From: Leifsonia sp. TF02-11
Lineage (GTDB): Bacteria > Actinomycetota > Actinomycetes > Actinomycetales > Microbacteriaceae
Length of the DNA stretch: 64,000 bases
Direction: 5' to 3'
Assembly: GCF_017565305.1 (NCBI RefSeq)
Contig: NZ_JAGEKP010000007.1
Span: forward strand, 310,001-374,000
Shown here: piece by piece, positions 1 to 7,558 of the stretch
How the letters are laid out: the number at the start of each line of letters is the position of its first letter
How positions within the stretch are numbered: position 1 is the stretch's first letter
The notes under the pieces: generated by a model
Databases searched by the model: none
The model's input: only the letters and a program-made list of their open reading frames with translations
Told to the model about the DNA's origin: nothing
Position numbers and translations under genes: made by a program

Positions 1-330
1 GCCGCGACAGGGATCCGGTGGTCGCCTCCGCTCCCCGGCTGTGCGGTGGTCGACCCTTCCGGCCGCGCCCCGGCCGGCAGCGGCGCGTCGTCGCTGGGGA
101 TCGTCCTCGCCGGCAGCGACGCGTCCGACCGGACCGTCGACCTCGCCGACGGGGCGTTCGGAATCGTGCGGGTCCGCCGGCGGGGCGACGGCTCCCTGGG
201 CCTCGCGGCCGAGCCTATCCGGGTCACGACGATCGAGGCAGCGGTCTCCGTGCGCGACATCGTCGCCGGCGTGCGCGAGGGTCGTGCTCTCGGACTCGCG
301 GCGGCGGACGTCGTCGTCCTGCCCCGGTGA
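1..330 (+). CDS. C-terminal part of a hypothetical protein, cut by the window edge
   Basis: The frame is open from the first base and ends with a stop at 328-330, giving 109 visible residues. The true start lies outside the window. The visible part is rich in Ala, Val, Gly and Arg and ends ADVVVLPR. It shows no membrane segment and no motif I recognise. Codon use looks like that of the neighbours, with GC-rich third positions, which supports real coding. The start-to-start distance to the next gene is short and both are on the plus strand. I cannot assign a function. Confidence 0.45.
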   Translation, partial: AATGIRWSPPLPGCAVVDPSGRAPAGSGASSLGIVLAGSDASDRTVDLADGAFGIVRVRRRGDGSLGLAAEPIRVTTIEAAVSVRDIVAGVREGRALGLAAADVVVLPR

Positions 331-373
331 CCGAGGTTATTCCGCACACGTCCTAATCGCGTAGCATGGCGGG

Positions 374-859
374 ATGGCTGAACGCGACGCGCAGTTCGAT
401 GAGGAACAGGGGGCCGAAGCGCTCCCCATCATGTCGGGCCAGGCGGGCCACTGGGTGCGTCGCGCCCATCAGGTGCACAACGCCCTGTGGGTCTCCACGG
501 TCTCCGGCGCGGTCACGCCCTCGCAGTTCGCCGTGCTCTCGGTGCTCGCCGAGTCGCCGGATGTCGACCAGAACGCGATCTCCCGCGGCACCTCGCTCGA
601 CACCTCGACGACCGGTGCCATCGTCAACCGCCTCGCACAGCGCGGGCTCTTGGAGATGCGCAAGGACCCGGCCGACCTCCGCCGCAACCTGCTCACGCTG
701 AGCCCGCAGGGTCAGGCGGAGTTCCGCGAGTTGGCACACCGCGCCGCGCACATGACGGAGGCGTACACCGACGCGCTCAGCGATGCGGAGAAGCGCCAGC
801 TCGTCGACCTCCTCAAGCGTGTGGTGGAGGCGGGGGAGCTCGCCGGCGACCGGGCCTGA
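374..859 (+). CDS. MarR-family transcriptional regulator
   Basis: This 161-residue protein has the length and layout of MarR regulators. The winged helix runs from about residue 47 (TPSQFAVLSVLAE) through a recognition helix near residues 70-94 (LDTSTTGAIVNRLAQRGLL) to a basic wing with the family signature DLRRNLLTLSPQG near residues 99-112. Long N- and C-terminal helices would form the dimer interface. It sits just upstream of an aromatic-acid catabolic island, and MarR proteins often sense aromatic acids there. Repeated TTCCGTTRACGGAA-like palindromes downstream of it and in front of the gentisate genes are its likely operators (inference). The ligand is unknown, and gentisate or its precursor is the obvious candidate. 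Confidence 0.9.
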   Translation: MAERDAQFDEEQGAEALPIMSGQAGHWVRRAHQVHNALWVSTVSGAVTPSQFAVLSVLAESPDVDQNAISRGTSLDTSTTGAIVNRLAQRGLLEMRKDPADLRRNLLTLSPQGQAEFRELAHRAAHMTEAYTDALSDAEKRQLVDLLKRVVEAGELAGDRA

Positions 860-870
860 CAACCGAATCA

Positions 871-915
871 TTCCGTTAACGGAAAAACTCTCACCAAACT
901 ATTGCGTTGACGGAA
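871..915. promoter_or_regulatory. paired MarR-type operators upstream of the transporter gene
   Basis: A perfect 14-bp palindrome, TTCCGTTAACGGAA, occupies 871-884. A second imperfect copy, TTGCGTTGACGGAA, occupies 902-915. They are 31 bp apart, about three helical turns, which suits two dimers on one DNA face. Related sites recur at 4295-4346 in front of the gentisate and hydrolase genes. I infer that the MarR protein encoded immediately upstream binds them and controls the transporter operon. Confidence 0.7.
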
Positions 916-1004
916 TAGTTGGGATTAGTGTCGCATCGCACCACACCGCCGCACTGATCGACCGGGCCCCACCGGGCGGGTGCGGCACAACACGAAAGTA
1001 CGAA

Positions 1005-1036
1005 GAGGGGCCGAGCGTTAGGCCGCTCGGCCCCTC
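1005..1036 (+). terminator. perfect 13-bp hairpin in the transporter leader
   Basis: The arms at 1005-1017 (GAGGGGCCGAGCG) and 1024-1036 are exact reverse complements around a 6-nt loop. No T-tract follows, so a classic intrinsic terminator is not certain. The hairpin lies about 92 bases before the transporter start and after the operator pair. It could be an attenuator in the leader RNA or a terminator for transcription from marR. Confidence 0.5.
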
Positions 1037-1128
1037 GGCATTCGGGCGCAACGACAATCGAGACCGAATGCATCTGAATCTGGCAAACGGCGAAGTCCGC
1101 CGTTCACACGACAACGGAGTCTACAGAG

Positions 1129-2490
1129 ATGAGTGCACCCTCAACAGAAGTGGCCCAGCCCAATCGTCAACTCGGGCTGGCCGTGTTCTCCGGCTTCTTC
1201 GGAAGCGTCCTGGAGTTCTACGATTTCTTCCTCTACGCCACGGCATCGGCCCTGGTCTTCAACCACGTCTTCTTCCCCGACCTCAACCCCGTCGTCGGCA
1301 CGATCGCCAGCTTCGGGACGCTCGCGGCCGGCTACTTCGCCCGTCCGATCGGCGGCATCGTGTTCGGCCACTTCGGAGACAAGCTCGGCCGCAAGCGGAT
1401 GCTGGTCTGGACGATGAGCCTGATGGCCGGCGCGAGCATCCTGATCGGCCTCCTCCCCGGTGCGGCGCAGATCGGAGTTGCCGCGCCGCTGCTGTTGACT
1501 TTCTTCCGGGTGATCCAGGGCATCGCGCTCGGAGGCGAGTGGGCTGGATCGGCCCTCGTCTCGGCGGAGCACGCGACCAGCCGCCGCGGACTCTGGGCCA
1601 GCTTCACCCAGGCCGGCGCCCCCACCGGGTCGGTCTTCTCCACGGCCATGCTGGCGCTGGTCTCGGCGTTCACGACCCAGGAGCAGTTCCTGGCGTGGGG
1701 CTGGCGGATCCCGTTCCTGTTCAGCGTCGTGCTGCTGGCCGGAGGCCTCGTCATCCGCAGCAAGGTGCACGAGACGCCCATCTTCCTCGCCGCCGTGAAG
1801 GCTGCCCCGCAGCGCCGCTTCCCGCTCGCCGACGTGCTCCGGCACGAGTGGCGCCCGCTCCTCCTCGTGCTCGGCGTCTCCATCGCGGGGTCGGTCTGCT
1901 CTGCGGTGCTGACCACCTTCGTGCTCGCCTTCGCCACCGGGCACGGCTTCGAGCGGCAGACGGTTCTGAACGTGCTGCTGCTGTCCTCCTTCATCACCGC
2001 GCTGTTCATGCTGTTCTACGGCGCACTCTCCGACCGGTTGGGCCGGCGACCGGTGATGATCGCCGGAACGATCGGCCTGATCGTGATGTCGTTCGTGCTG
2101 TTCCCGGTCATCGGCAGCGGATCGGTGCTCGCGCTGGCGATCGTCCTCCCGATCAACCAGGCGGTCGTCCACGCAGCGCTCGCCGGACCCCAGCCGGCGA
2201 TGGTGACCGAGCAGTTCAGCACCGTCTCCCGCTTCACCGGCGCCTCGGTCAGCTACCAGCTCGCGGGAATCTTCGGCGGGTTGACGCCCCTGGTCTTCGC
2301 ATCCGTGCTGCAGGCGAACGGCGGATCCAGCACCCTCCCGCTGTCGATCATCATGTCGGCGACCTGCGTCGTCGCGCTGGTCTGCCTGCTCGCGCTGAAG
2401 GAGACCAGCACGAAGAGCCTCTCGGACTCGGCTCCCGGTGTGCCGCCGGCCGCAGCCCCGCTTCCCGACGCCACCCGGACCCCGGCCTGA
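1129..2490 (+). CDS. MHS-family (MFS) aromatic/organic acid:H+ symporter
   Basis: This 453-residue protein is an integral membrane transporter with about 12 hydrophobic segments. The N terminus (about residues 19-36) carries the metabolite-H+-symporter hallmark FGSVLEFYDFFLYATAS. The MFS loop 2-3 motif appears as GHFGDKLGRKR near residue 84-95, and its repeat DRLGRRP follows in the second half. Family members move shikimate, alpha-ketoglutarate, proline/betaine or aromatic acids. Seven bases separate it from the decarboxylase-like gene, and the island encodes gentisate breakdown, so an aromatic carboxylate is the likely substrate. Expression is probably set by the paired palindromes at 871-915 and perhaps by the leader hairpin. 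Confidence 0.9.
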   Translation: MSAPSTEVAQPNRQLGLAVFSGFFGSVLEFYDFFLYATASALVFNHVFFPDLNPVVGTIASFGTLAAGYFARPIGGIVFGHFGDKLGRKRMLVWTMSLMAGASILIGLLPGAAQIGVAAPLLLTFFRVIQGIALGGEWAGSALVSAEHATSRRGLWASFTQAGAPTGSVFSTAMLALVSAFTTQEQFLAWGWRIPFLFSVVLLAGGLVIRSKVHETPIFLAAVKAAPQRRFPLADVLRHEWRPLLLVLGVSIAGSVCSAVLTTFVLAFATGHGFERQTVLNVLLLSSFITALFMLFYGALSDRLGRRPVMIAGTIGLIVMSFVLFPVIGSGSVLALAIVLPINQAVVHAALAGPQPAMVTEQFSTVSRFTGASVSYQLAGIFGGLTPLVFASVLQANGGSSTLPLSIIMSATCVVALVCLLALKETSTKSLSDSAPGVPPAAAPLPDATRTPA

Positions 2491-2497
2491 GGCGGCG

Positions 2498-3481
2498 ATG
2501 GCGAAGCAGTTGACGCTCGCGTGCGGCGCCTACGACCGCACGGCGCCCCTCGCCGACGGGAGGGTGCGACCGGAGGGGATCGACCTCACCGTCCTCACCC
2601 TCCCGGTGGAGGAGATCTTCTACCGCACCGCGACGTACCGCGAGTTCCCGGTGTCGGAGCTGAGCCTCTCCTCGTATCTGCTCACCCTCGATCGCGGTGC
2701 TCCTTTCGTCGCGATCCCGGTGTTCCCCTCCCGCTCCTTCCGGCACAACGGCGTCTATGTGCGGGCCGACGGGCCGATCGCCAGTGCCGCCGACCTGGTC
2801 GGGGCGACCGTCGGCATCCCGGAGTATCAGGTGACGGCGGCCGTCTGGATCCGCGGCATCCTGGCCGATCACCACGGGGTCCCCGTGCGGTCGGTACGGT
2901 ACCGCACCGGCGGTCTGTACGACCCGCGCCGGCGGGAGAAGCTCGCGATCTCTCCTCCGGGTATCGACCTGAAGCCGGTCGACCGCGACGCGACCCTCGG
3001 CGAGCTCCTGATCGCGGGCGAGATCGACGCGATCTACTCGCCGCGGGTCCCTCCCGAGTACCTGCGGGGCGACCCGCGGATCCGGCGCCTTTGGGCGGAC
3101 CCGAAGGGGGCGGAGACCGAGTACTACCGGGCGACGGGCATCTTCCCGATGATGCACACGGTGGTCATCCGCCGCGATGTGTACGAGGCCGATCGGTGGA
3201 TCGCACGGTCGCTGTTCACCGCGTTCGAGTCGGCGAAGGACCTGGCCGCATCGCACCTGGGGGAGACCGCAGCGCTGGCGTCGATGCTGCCCTGGAGCTA
3301 TCAGGAGGCGGAGCAGACGCGCACCCTGATGGGGCAGGACTTCTGGACGTATGGCCTGGAGGCGAACCGCGCAGCGCTGGAGACGCTGATCGGCTACTCG
3401 GTCGACCAGGGGCTCGCCTCCGGAGTGCGTGAGCCGGAGGAGCTGTTCGCCCCGGAGACGGCCTCCTCGTTCGTCATCTGA
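2498..3481 (+). CDS. 4,5-dihydroxyphthalate decarboxylase-like protein
   Basis: This 327-residue protein starts at an ATG seven bases after the transporter stop, which fits a two-gene operon. It resembles the 4,5-dihydroxyphthalate decarboxylase (Pht5/PhtD) family, which has a periplasmic-binding-protein-like fold but is cytoplasmic. It has no signal peptide, opens with LACGAYDRTAPLADG, and has the typical VSELSLSSYL and VGIPEYQVTAAVWIRGIL blocks near residues 52-115. The later part carries MMHTVVIRRDVYE. In the family the reaction removes one carboxylate from dihydroxyphthalate. Here the neighbours degrade gentisate, so a hydroxyphthalate giving 3-hydroxybenzoate is a plausible substrate (inference). 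A solute-binding role is a weaker alternative. Its 3' end overlaps the convergent hydrolase gene by 8 bp. Confidence 0.8.
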   Translation: MAKQLTLACGAYDRTAPLADGRVRPEGIDLTVLTLPVEEIFYRTATYREFPVSELSLSSYLLTLDRGAPFVAIPVFPSRSFRHNGVYVRADGPIASAADLVGATVGIPEYQVTAAVWIRGILADHHGVPVRSVRYRTGGLYDPRRREKLAISPPGIDLKPVDRDATLGELLIAGEIDAIYSPRVPPEYLRGDPRIRRLWADPKGAETEYYRATGIFPMMHTVVIRRDVYEADRWIARSLFTAFESAKDLAASHLGETAALASMLPWSYQEAEQTRTLMGQDFWTYGLEANRAALETLIGYSVDQGLASGVREPEELFAPETASSFVI

Positions 3482-4295
3482 GCTGTGCGGTGGGGTTGGT
3501 TTCGGCGAGGAATCGCTGGAACCGACCCCAGCTGCGCGCGTCGGCGCCCGGGCGGAACCGCTCGGTTCCCGGCACGGTGAACGCGTGCGGCGCGCCACCG
3601 TGGATGTCCACCTCCCAGGACAGCCTCTGCGAGGTCCGGAGCTCGGCCAACAGGCGCAGGAGTGCTGCGTCGGGGACGATGTCGTCACTCCCTCCCGCCA
3701 CGATCAGCAGCGGGGCGATCGCCCGCCCGGCGTCGGCAGGCTCGTGGCCGAGCAGCGTGCCGTGGAACGATGCGATGCCGGCGACGGGGGCGCCGGAGCG
3801 GGCGAGTTCGAGGGCCGCGGTGCCGCCGAAGCAGTAGCCGGCGACGGAGACGCGGCCGGGTTCGACCCCGGTCATGCGCGCGAGGGTGTCCAGGCCGGCC
3901 GTCGCCCGATCGGCGAGCAGCGGAAGATCCCGGTAGTAGGCGGACGAGACTGTTTTCGCCTCGGCCGGCGTGCCCGGTCGGATCCCCGCGCCGTAGAGGT
4001 CGGCGGCGAAGGCCACGTAGCCCAGGCGCGCCAGCATCTGCGCTCGCATCTCGACGTTCGGTCCGACGCCGCTCCAGGCGTGCAGCAGGAGCACGGCCGG
4101 TCCGGAGACGGGAAGGGAGCGATCGAGCGCGATGAAGCCTTCGAAGTCGGCTCCATCGATCGAGTAGGGAACGCGGGCGACCCGGATGTCGGAACCGGCG
4201 GGAACGGGGACGGTGGCGAGCAGGTCGTGGAACGGCTCCGGCAGGGGGCCGCCTTCGGTGAGTTCGAGCGCCAATGCTGCATCCTCTCTTGACAT
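3474..4295 (-). CDS. dienelactone hydrolase family protein
   Basis: This 273-residue alpha/beta hydrolase has the dienelactone hydrolase pattern. LLLHAWSGVGP lies near residue 70, the nucleophile elbow is GYCFGG (Cys instead of Ser, about residue 152), an acidic region follows in GGSDDIVP, and the catalytic His is in GGAPHAFTVPG. Classical members open dienelactones in chloro-aromatic breakdown, but many act on other esters or lactones. The gene diverges from the gentisate dioxygenase gene, and a palindrome touches its start codon. A TATTAT box on its strand (4308-4313) would start transcription only a few bases before the ATG, so the message may be almost leaderless. Confidence 0.85.
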   Translation of the reverse strand: MSREDAALALELTEGGPLPEPFHDLLATVPVPAGSDIRVARVPYSIDGADFEGFIALDRSLPVSGPAVLLLHAWSGVGPNVEMRAQMLARLGYVAFAADLYGAGIRPGTPAEAKTVSSAYYRDLPLLADRATAGLDTLARMTGVEPGRVSVAGYCFGGTAALELARSGAPVAGIASFHGTLLGHEPADAGRAIAPLLIVAGGSDDIVPDAALLRLLAELRTSQRLSWEVDIHGGAPHAFTVPGTERFRPGADARSWGRFQRFLAETNPTAQLR

Positions 4296-4346
4296 TCAGT
4301 TAACGGAATAATAGCGTCCATCCCATAGATAGTCCGTTGACGGACT
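4295..4346. promoter_or_regulatory. MarR-type operators in the hydrolase/gentisate divergent promoter
   Basis: TTCAGTTAACGGAA at 4295-4308 and the near-palindrome AGTCCGTTGACGGACT at 4331-4346 match the motif found twice at 871-915. The first touches the start codon of the minus-strand hydrolase and overlaps a TATTAT-like -10 box. The second contains a TTGACG that could be the -35 of the plus-strand gentisate operon. Binding of the MarR protein would silence both directions (inference). Confidence 0.65.
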
Positions 4347-4386
4347 AATTGATTCCCGATCAATGACGATGAGTGAGGAAGCTGCC

Positions 4387-5433
4387 ATGACAGACATCGA
4401 CAAGGCGACACGGGCCGACGCCTATTTCGCCAGGCTGCGGGACGCCAACGTCGCCGCGCTGTGGACCATCCCCGGCACGCTGGCGACCGAGCCGACCCTC
4501 GACGAGGTCCCCTACGTGTGGAGGGCGGCCGAGATCTTCCCCCTGCTCGAGGAAGCGGTCACGATCGCCGACCTCGGCGAGGACACCGACAGGCGAGCCC
4601 TGAACGCCTCGAACCCGACCAGGAAGTTCGGGACGAGCCACAACCTCGTCGCCGGCTACCAGCTGGTCCTCCCCGGCGAGACGGCTCCCGCACACCGCCA
4701 CACGCCGAGCGCCATCCGGCTCCTGCTGCAGGGCTCGGGGCACACCACGGTCGACGGCGAGCCGGTGCTGATGGAGCGAGGCGACCTCGTGCTGACGCCG
4801 CCGAACACCTGGCACGACCACCGCCACAACGGCACTGTCCCGATGATCTGGCTCGACGGCCTCGACGTGCCCTTCGTCCGCGGCCAGCACGCCCAGTTCG
4901 CCGAAGAGTACCCGAACGGCGAACTCCAGAAGATCACGCAGGCCGAAGACGCCAGCGTGCACCGCTACTTCGCCGGCCTCAACCCCGTCGACGAGAACTG
5001 GGGCGCGCTCCACTCGCCGCTGAACAAGTACCCGTACTCGACCGCCAAGGCGGCCCTCCTCGAGTACCACCGCGCACAGGGCGAGCCCGCAACGGGGTCC
5101 CGACTGGAGTACGTCAACCCGCTCACCGGGGGCCACGTCATCCCGACGCTCTCGTGCTATCTGTCCGTCCTCCCCGAGGGCGGCCGCACGACCATCCAGC
5201 GCCACACGCCCAGCGCGGTGTTCTGCGTTCTCGAAGGACACGGCCACAGCATCATCGAGGGCGAGCGATACGACTGGGCGGAGAATGACTTCTTCGTGGT
5301 CCCGTCGTGGCACCGCTACGAGCACGTCGCCGACGAGGGGGACGTCGTCCTCTTCGAGCTCAGCGACCTGCCGATCTACGAGCCCTTCGGCCTGCTCCGC
5401 AGCGAGGTCGGCCCGGAGCAGGAGCGCGCATGA
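4387..5433 (+). CDS. gentisate 1,2-dioxygenase
   Basis: This 348-residue bicupin ring-cleavage enzyme would open gentisate between C1 and C2 to maleylpyruvate. The N-terminal cupin (about residues 95-165) has the iron-ligand region PAHRHTPSAIRLLLQGSG and TPPNTWHDHRHNG. The C-terminal cupin has a second QRHTPSAVFCVLEGHGHS block. Two in-frame ATGs lie upstream, at 4363 and 4369. I chose 4387 because GAGGAA lies six bases before it. The stop overlaps the next start (ATGA), so it is translated together with the monooxygenase. It is transcribed from the divergent region that carries the MarR-type palindromes. Confidence 0.92.
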   Translation: MTDIDKATRADAYFARLRDANVAALWTIPGTLATEPTLDEVPYVWRAAEIFPLLEEAVTIADLGEDTDRRALNASNPTRKFGTSHNLVAGYQLVLPGETAPAHRHTPSAIRLLLQGSGHTTVDGEPVLMERGDLVLTPPNTWHDHRHNGTVPMIWLDGLDVPFVRGQHAQFAEEYPNGELQKITQAEDASVHRYFAGLNPVDENWGALHSPLNKYPYSTAKAALLEYHRAQGEPATGSRLEYVNPLTGGHVIPTLSCYLSVLPEGGRTTIQRHTPSAVFCVLEGHGHSIIEGERYDWAENDFFVVPSWHRYEHVADEGDVVLFELSDLPIYEPFGLLRSEVGPEQERA

Positions 5434-6695
5434 ACGCGCGATCGGCACGGCTCGCCGCGCGCGCCGTCGTCATCGGCTGCGGGATCGGCGGCATCACAGC
5501 GGCGCTCGCCCTCGCGCGCCACGGGATCAGGGTGGACCTCTTCGAGCGGGCCGCGGAGATCAGGGAGGTGGGTGCCGGGCTCCAGATGGGCCCGAATGCC
5601 GTTCGGCTCCTCCAGGAGCTGTCGGTCACGCCGTACCTGACCGAAGCGGTCGTCCTCCCGGATCGCGCGGTCATGCGCGACATCGCGTCGGGCGAGGAGA
5701 TCTTCCAGATCCCCTTCGGCGAGGCTTTCGTCGAGCGCTACGGCGCCCCCTACCAGGTCATGCACCGCGGCGACCTGCTCACGGCGCTGCTGACGTCGGC
5801 GGAGCGCACCGGCCTCGTCCAGGTCCACCCGGCCAAGGAGCTCGTCGACGTCACCCAGACCGACGACGCGGTCTCGGCGCACTTCTCCGACGGGACGGCG
5901 GTCGCGGCGGAGATCCTGATCGGCGCGGACGGCATCCGATCGCGGGTGCGCAGGGCGCTCGGCGACGACGAGCCGCCGCTGGCGTCGTCGTACGCCATCT
6001 ATCGGGGGACCTTCCCGCGATTCCCGGAGATCGAGAACGCCGTCACCCTCCAGGCCGGCGCCGGACACCACGTCATGTACTACCCCATCAGAGGCGGGTC
6101 GATGGTCAACCTCGTCTGCTCGTTCCGGAGCGAAGCGGGGGAGCCGGGAAGCGACGCCTGGGGCCGGCTCGACGAGCTCGACGGCGCCTTCGCGGACGCC
6201 TCTCCTCTGGTCCACCGCCTCATCACGCACCTGGACCGGACCAGGAAGTGGACGCAGTTCGACCGGACGCCCCGACCCGGCTGGGTGGACGGCAGGGTCG
6301 TGCTGATCGGCGATGCCGCCCATCCGACCCACCAGTACTTCGCGCAGGGCGCGTGCCAGGCGATGGAGGACGGGGTCGAGCTGGCCGCTCTCGTGTCGGG
6401 TTCGAACGACCTCGCCGATCGGCTGGGCGAGTTCGAAGCGCTCCGGTACCCGCGCACCTCCGCGGTGCAGAACGGATCGCGGTTCTGGGGCGAGTGGAGC
6501 CACGCCGGTGGCGTCGAGGCGGAGCTGCGGAATGTCGCGCTGCGCGCGGCCGCCCCGCACGTCTACGACTACCTCGACTGGCTCTACGGCACGGATCGAC
6601 GCGTGGCGATCCCCGCCATTCCCCCCAGCCGTGACCGCTATGCGGTCGCTCCGGCGGAGCGCGACGCCTACGCGGACGGGTTGGCCCGCTCATGA
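5430..6695 (+). CDS. FAD-dependent monooxygenase, 3-hydroxybenzoate 6-hydroxylase/salicylate hydroxylase type
   Basis: This 421-residue single-component flavin hydroxylase starts in an ATGA overlap with the dioxygenase. The dinucleotide-binding motif VIGCGIGGITAALALARHG is near residues 14-32. The second FAD motif is GADGIRSRVRRAL, and the GDAAHPTHQYFAQGACQAMEDG block (about residue 290-315) is the conserved GD motif of the family. Members use NAD(P)H and oxygen to hydroxylate aromatic acids. The next-door gentisate dioxygenase makes 3-hydroxybenzoate to gentisate the most likely reaction, though salicylate 5-hydroxylation or oxidative decarboxylation cannot be excluded from sequence. It shares an operon with the downstream hydrolase. 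Confidence 0.88.
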   Translation: MNARSARLAARAVVIGCGIGGITAALALARHGIRVDLFERAAEIREVGAGLQMGPNAVRLLQELSVTPYLTEAVVLPDRAVMRDIASGEEIFQIPFGEAFVERYGAPYQVMHRGDLLTALLTSAERTGLVQVHPAKELVDVTQTDDAVSAHFSDGTAVAAEILIGADGIRSRVRRALGDDEPPLASSYAIYRGTFPRFPEIENAVTLQAGAGHHVMYYPIRGGSMVNLVCSFRSEAGEPGSDAWGRLDELDGAFADASPLVHRLITHLDRTRKWTQFDRTPRPGWVDGRVVLIGDAAHPTHQYFAQGACQAMEDGVELAALVSGSNDLADRLGEFEALRYPRTSAVQNGSRFWGEWSHAGGVEAELRNVALRAAAPHVYDYLDWLYGTDRRVAIPAIPPSRDRYAVAPAERDAYADGLARS

Positions 6696-7558
6696 TCATC
6701 GCGCGATTCAACGGCTCCAGGACCGGCGTGATCCGGGACGGGCGGATCTACGACGTGACGGCCCACCTCGGGAACGCGGACCCGGTCCTGATCGACACCG
6801 TCGCCGGCCTGCCCGTGCTCGGACTGCTCGCCTCGCTGGACCTCGGCTCGCTGCCATCCTCCGACATCGCCGAGGTGGTGCTCGAAGCGCCGGTGCCCCG
6901 TCCCGGGAAGATCATCGGCGCGCCCGCCAACTACTACGACCACATCGACGAGATGCCCGACTCGGCGACCATCCGCGAGTGGGGCGCGTTCCTCAAAGCG
7001 CCCAGCTCCGTCGTCGGACCCGGCGCGATCGTCCGGTTGCCGTACTCGGACGTGCGAACGGACTACGAGGGCGAACTCGCCGTCGTCATCGGCAGAGGTG
7101 GCAGGAACATCGCTCGGGAGCGCGCTCTCGAGCATGTCCTCGGCTACACGTGCCTGCTCGACATCACGGTCCGCTCGACTGAGGACCGTTCGACACGCAA
7201 ATCGTTCGACACCTTCACGCCGATGGGGCCGTGGATCGTGACGGCCGACCAGCTGCGCGACCCCGGCGCCCTCGAGCTGACCCTCTCGATCAACGGCGGG
7301 GTGCGGCAGTCCGCGTCGACCGGCACCATGATCTTCGGTGTCGAAGAGCTCATCGCCTACGCGAGCTCCGTGATGACCCTCGAGCGCGGGGATGTCATCG
7401 CCACGGGTACGCCGGCGGGAGTCGGCCCGCTCGCCGACGGCGACCTGATCGATCTGCACATCTCGGGGATCGGCGGATTCGCGGTCTCCGTCTCGGCCGC
7501 GCACGCGATCGCCTATGCGGATCGTCCCGGGCCGAAGGCGGGCCTCTACGCCGAATGA
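6692..7558 (+). CDS. fumarylacetoacetate hydrolase family protein (fumarylpyruvate or maleylpyruvate hydrolase)
   Basis: This 288-residue protein follows the monooxygenase with an ATGA overlap. The FAH fold is shown by PRPGKIIGAPANYYDH (about residue 70-85), the metal-binding DYEGELAVVIGRGG with its Glu pair (about residues 127-140), and the GDVIATGTPAGVGPLADGD loop. In the gentisate pathway it would split fumarylpyruvate into fumarate and pyruvate. No maleylpyruvate isomerase is present in this window, so either that step is encoded elsewhere or this enzyme hydrolyses maleylpyruvate directly. It ends 13 bp inside the convergent alpha/beta hydrolase gene. Confidence 0.88.
   Translation: MIIARFNGSRTGVIRDGRIYDVTAHLGNADPVLIDTVAGLPVLGLLASLDLGSLPSSDIAEVVLEAPVPRPGKIIGAPANYYDHIDEMPDSATIREWGAFLKAPSSVVGPGAIVRLPYSDVRTDYEGELAVVIGRGGRNIARERALEHVLGYTCLLDITVRSTEDRSTRKSFDTFTPMGPWIVTADQLRDPGALELTLSINGGVRQSASTGTMIFGVEELIAYASSVMTLERGDVIATGTPAGVGPLADGDLIDLHISGIGGFAVSVSAAHAIAYADRPGPKAGLYAE

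Noticed and set aside
4363-4386. Earlier ATG starts for the gentisate dioxygenase
   Set aside because: The ATG at 4387 has GAGGAA at the right distance; the earlier ones have no such site and add residues unlike the family.
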